A stretch of 14,177 bases of DNA from Bacteroidota bacterium (GTDB taxonomy: Bacteria; Bacteroidota; Bacteroidia; Flavobacteriales; Weeksellaceae). The stretch spans positions 1 to 14,177 of the forward strand of contig JAEZWE010000221.1 in the NCBI GenBank assembly GCA_023420435.1. The letters are read 5' to 3'. Below are positions 13,583-14,177 of this stretch, in pieces. Below the pieces are notes generated by a model. The model was not told the DNA's origin. It ran no database searches and was given only the letters and a program-made list of their open reading frames with translations. Each line of letters begins with the position of its first letter. The first letter of the stretch is position 1. The translations under genes and the position numbers were made by a program.

Positions 13583-14177
13583 TTAGTTTTCCAAATAATT
13601 TCTCCATTTTTTTAAAGCTTCTTCCATATCGTTTGGCATGGGACTTTCAAAAAACATTTCCTTTTTTGTTACCGGATGTATGAAGCCCAAAGTATGTGCA
13701 TGTAAAGCATGTCTTGGCAATTTTTCAAAAACATTATGTATGAACTGTTTATATTTTGGTAAATTTTGTCCTTTCAAAGGAATATGCCCTTCATATCTTT
13801 CGTCATTAAATAAAGTGTGTCCTATATGTTTAAAATGTGCTCTTATTTGGTGGGTTCTTCCTGTTTCCAACTTACATTCAACCCAAGTCATATAACGGAA
13901 TCTTTCCAAAACTTTGAAATGAGTAACGGCATGTTTTCCTTGGCTTCCATCTTCATAAACCGCCATTTGCATTCTGTTTTTTTGATGTCTTCCGATATGT
14001 CCCACAATAGTTCCTTCATCTTCTATAATATTTCCCCAAACAAAAGCCCAGTACAATCTTTTAGTTTTTCGATCAAAAAACTGTTTGGCTAAATGGCTTA
14101 AAGCATATTCATTTTTAGCAACCACCAAAAGTCCTGAAGTGTCTTTGTCAATCCTGTGAACCAATCCTACTCTGTCC
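13583..14177 (-). CDS. RluA-family 23S rRNA/tRNA pseudouridine synthase, C-terminal part (cut by window edge)
   Basis: The reading frame stays open to the right edge: it reads DRVGLVHRIDKDTSGLL from 14176 on, so the gene starts outside the window and the ATG-less beginning here is not the real N-terminus. HRIDKDTSG is the RLDxxTSG signature that carries the catalytic aspartate of the RluA/RsuA superfamily. Other family blocks are ETGRTHQIRAH and the C-terminal HAHTLGFIHP. The closest familiar match is RluD-like enzymes (pseudouridines in helix 69 of 23S rRNA), but RluC or TruC-type specificity cannot be excluded without the N-terminal part, where an S4 domain would lie. It ends 21 bases before the porP/sprF promoter box, with no terminator visible. 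Confidence 0.93.
   Translation of the reverse strand, partial: DRVGLVHRIDKDTSGLLVVAKNEYALSHLAKQFFDRKTKRLYWAFVWGNIIEDEGTIVGHIGRHQKNRMQMAVYEDGSQGKHAVTHFKVLERFRYMTWVECKLETGRTHQIRAHFKHIGHTLFNDERYEGHIPLKGQNLPKYKQFIHNVFEKLPRHALHAHTLGFIHPVTKKEMFFESPMPNDMEEALKKWRNYLEN

Noticed and set aside
1..14177. CRISPR array, insertion sequence, attachment site or phage/defence genes
   Set aside because: No regularly spaced repeats, transposase or integrase motifs, terminal inverted repeats or split tRNA were seen; all recognised genes are housekeeping or phylum-typical.

Overview
The window is AT-rich bacterial chromosomal DNA from a member of the Bacteroidota, most likely order Flavobacteriales and close to Chryseobacterium/Weeksellaceae. 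Four things point there: a PorP/SprF-family protein of the type IX secretion/gliding group, DUF4403 and DUF5606 proteins, repeated Bacteroidota-type promoter boxes (TAnnTTTG, twice with TTTG 19-20 bases upstream), and the absence of Shine-Dalgarno-like leaders. The genus is inference. There is no sign of phage, transposon, CRISPR or a defence island. This is a housekeeping region with a few interesting details.

Layout, left to right. The first 41 bases are the start of rpmB (ribosomal protein L28), minus strand, with a full-consensus promoter. Next, on the minus strand, come lnt (apolipoprotein N-acyltransferase) and upstream of it a fused pyrE-pyrF gene encoding a UMP synthase with the animal/plant domain order; one promoter before pyrE-pyrF probably serves both. 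A small DUF1232 membrane protein has its own terminator. Then comes the cluster aroC (chorismate synthase), a single-cysteine thioredoxin-fold protein and a membrane-anchored TlpA-like thioredoxin. A glycine-zipper lipoprotein with a terminator follows, then tRNA-Cys(GCA) with its own promoter and terminator. A two-gene unit, SixA-like histidine phosphatase followed by DUF4403, completes this minus-strand half.

The only plus-strand block is ruvX-def-DUF5606 (Holliday-junction resolvase homologue/YqgF, peptide deformylase, unknown conserved protein). It is tightly packed, starts from a promoter that suggests a leaderless mRNA, and ends at a bidirectional terminator that it shares with the convergent murI. 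To the right, all on the minus strand, are murI (glutamate racemase), hemW (radical SAM heme chaperone), a porP/sprF gene and the 3' part of an rluA-family pseudouridine synthase cut by the window edge.

Functionally the genes serve translation (rpmB, tRNA-Cys, def, rluA), envelope building (lnt, murI, lipoprotein, PorP/SprF), pyrimidine and aromatic biosynthesis (pyrE-pyrF, aroC), redox/heme handling (tlpA, thioredoxin-like, hemW) and DNA/RNA processing (ruvX). The most notable observations are the eukaryote-type UMP synthase, a terminator whose U-tract touches the hemW start codon with a promoter box just before the hairpin, an 11-bp perfect complementarity between the tRNA-Cys promoter/leader and its anticodon arm, and predicted leaderless starts for aroC and ruvX. 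I did not find an obviously new multi-gene system.
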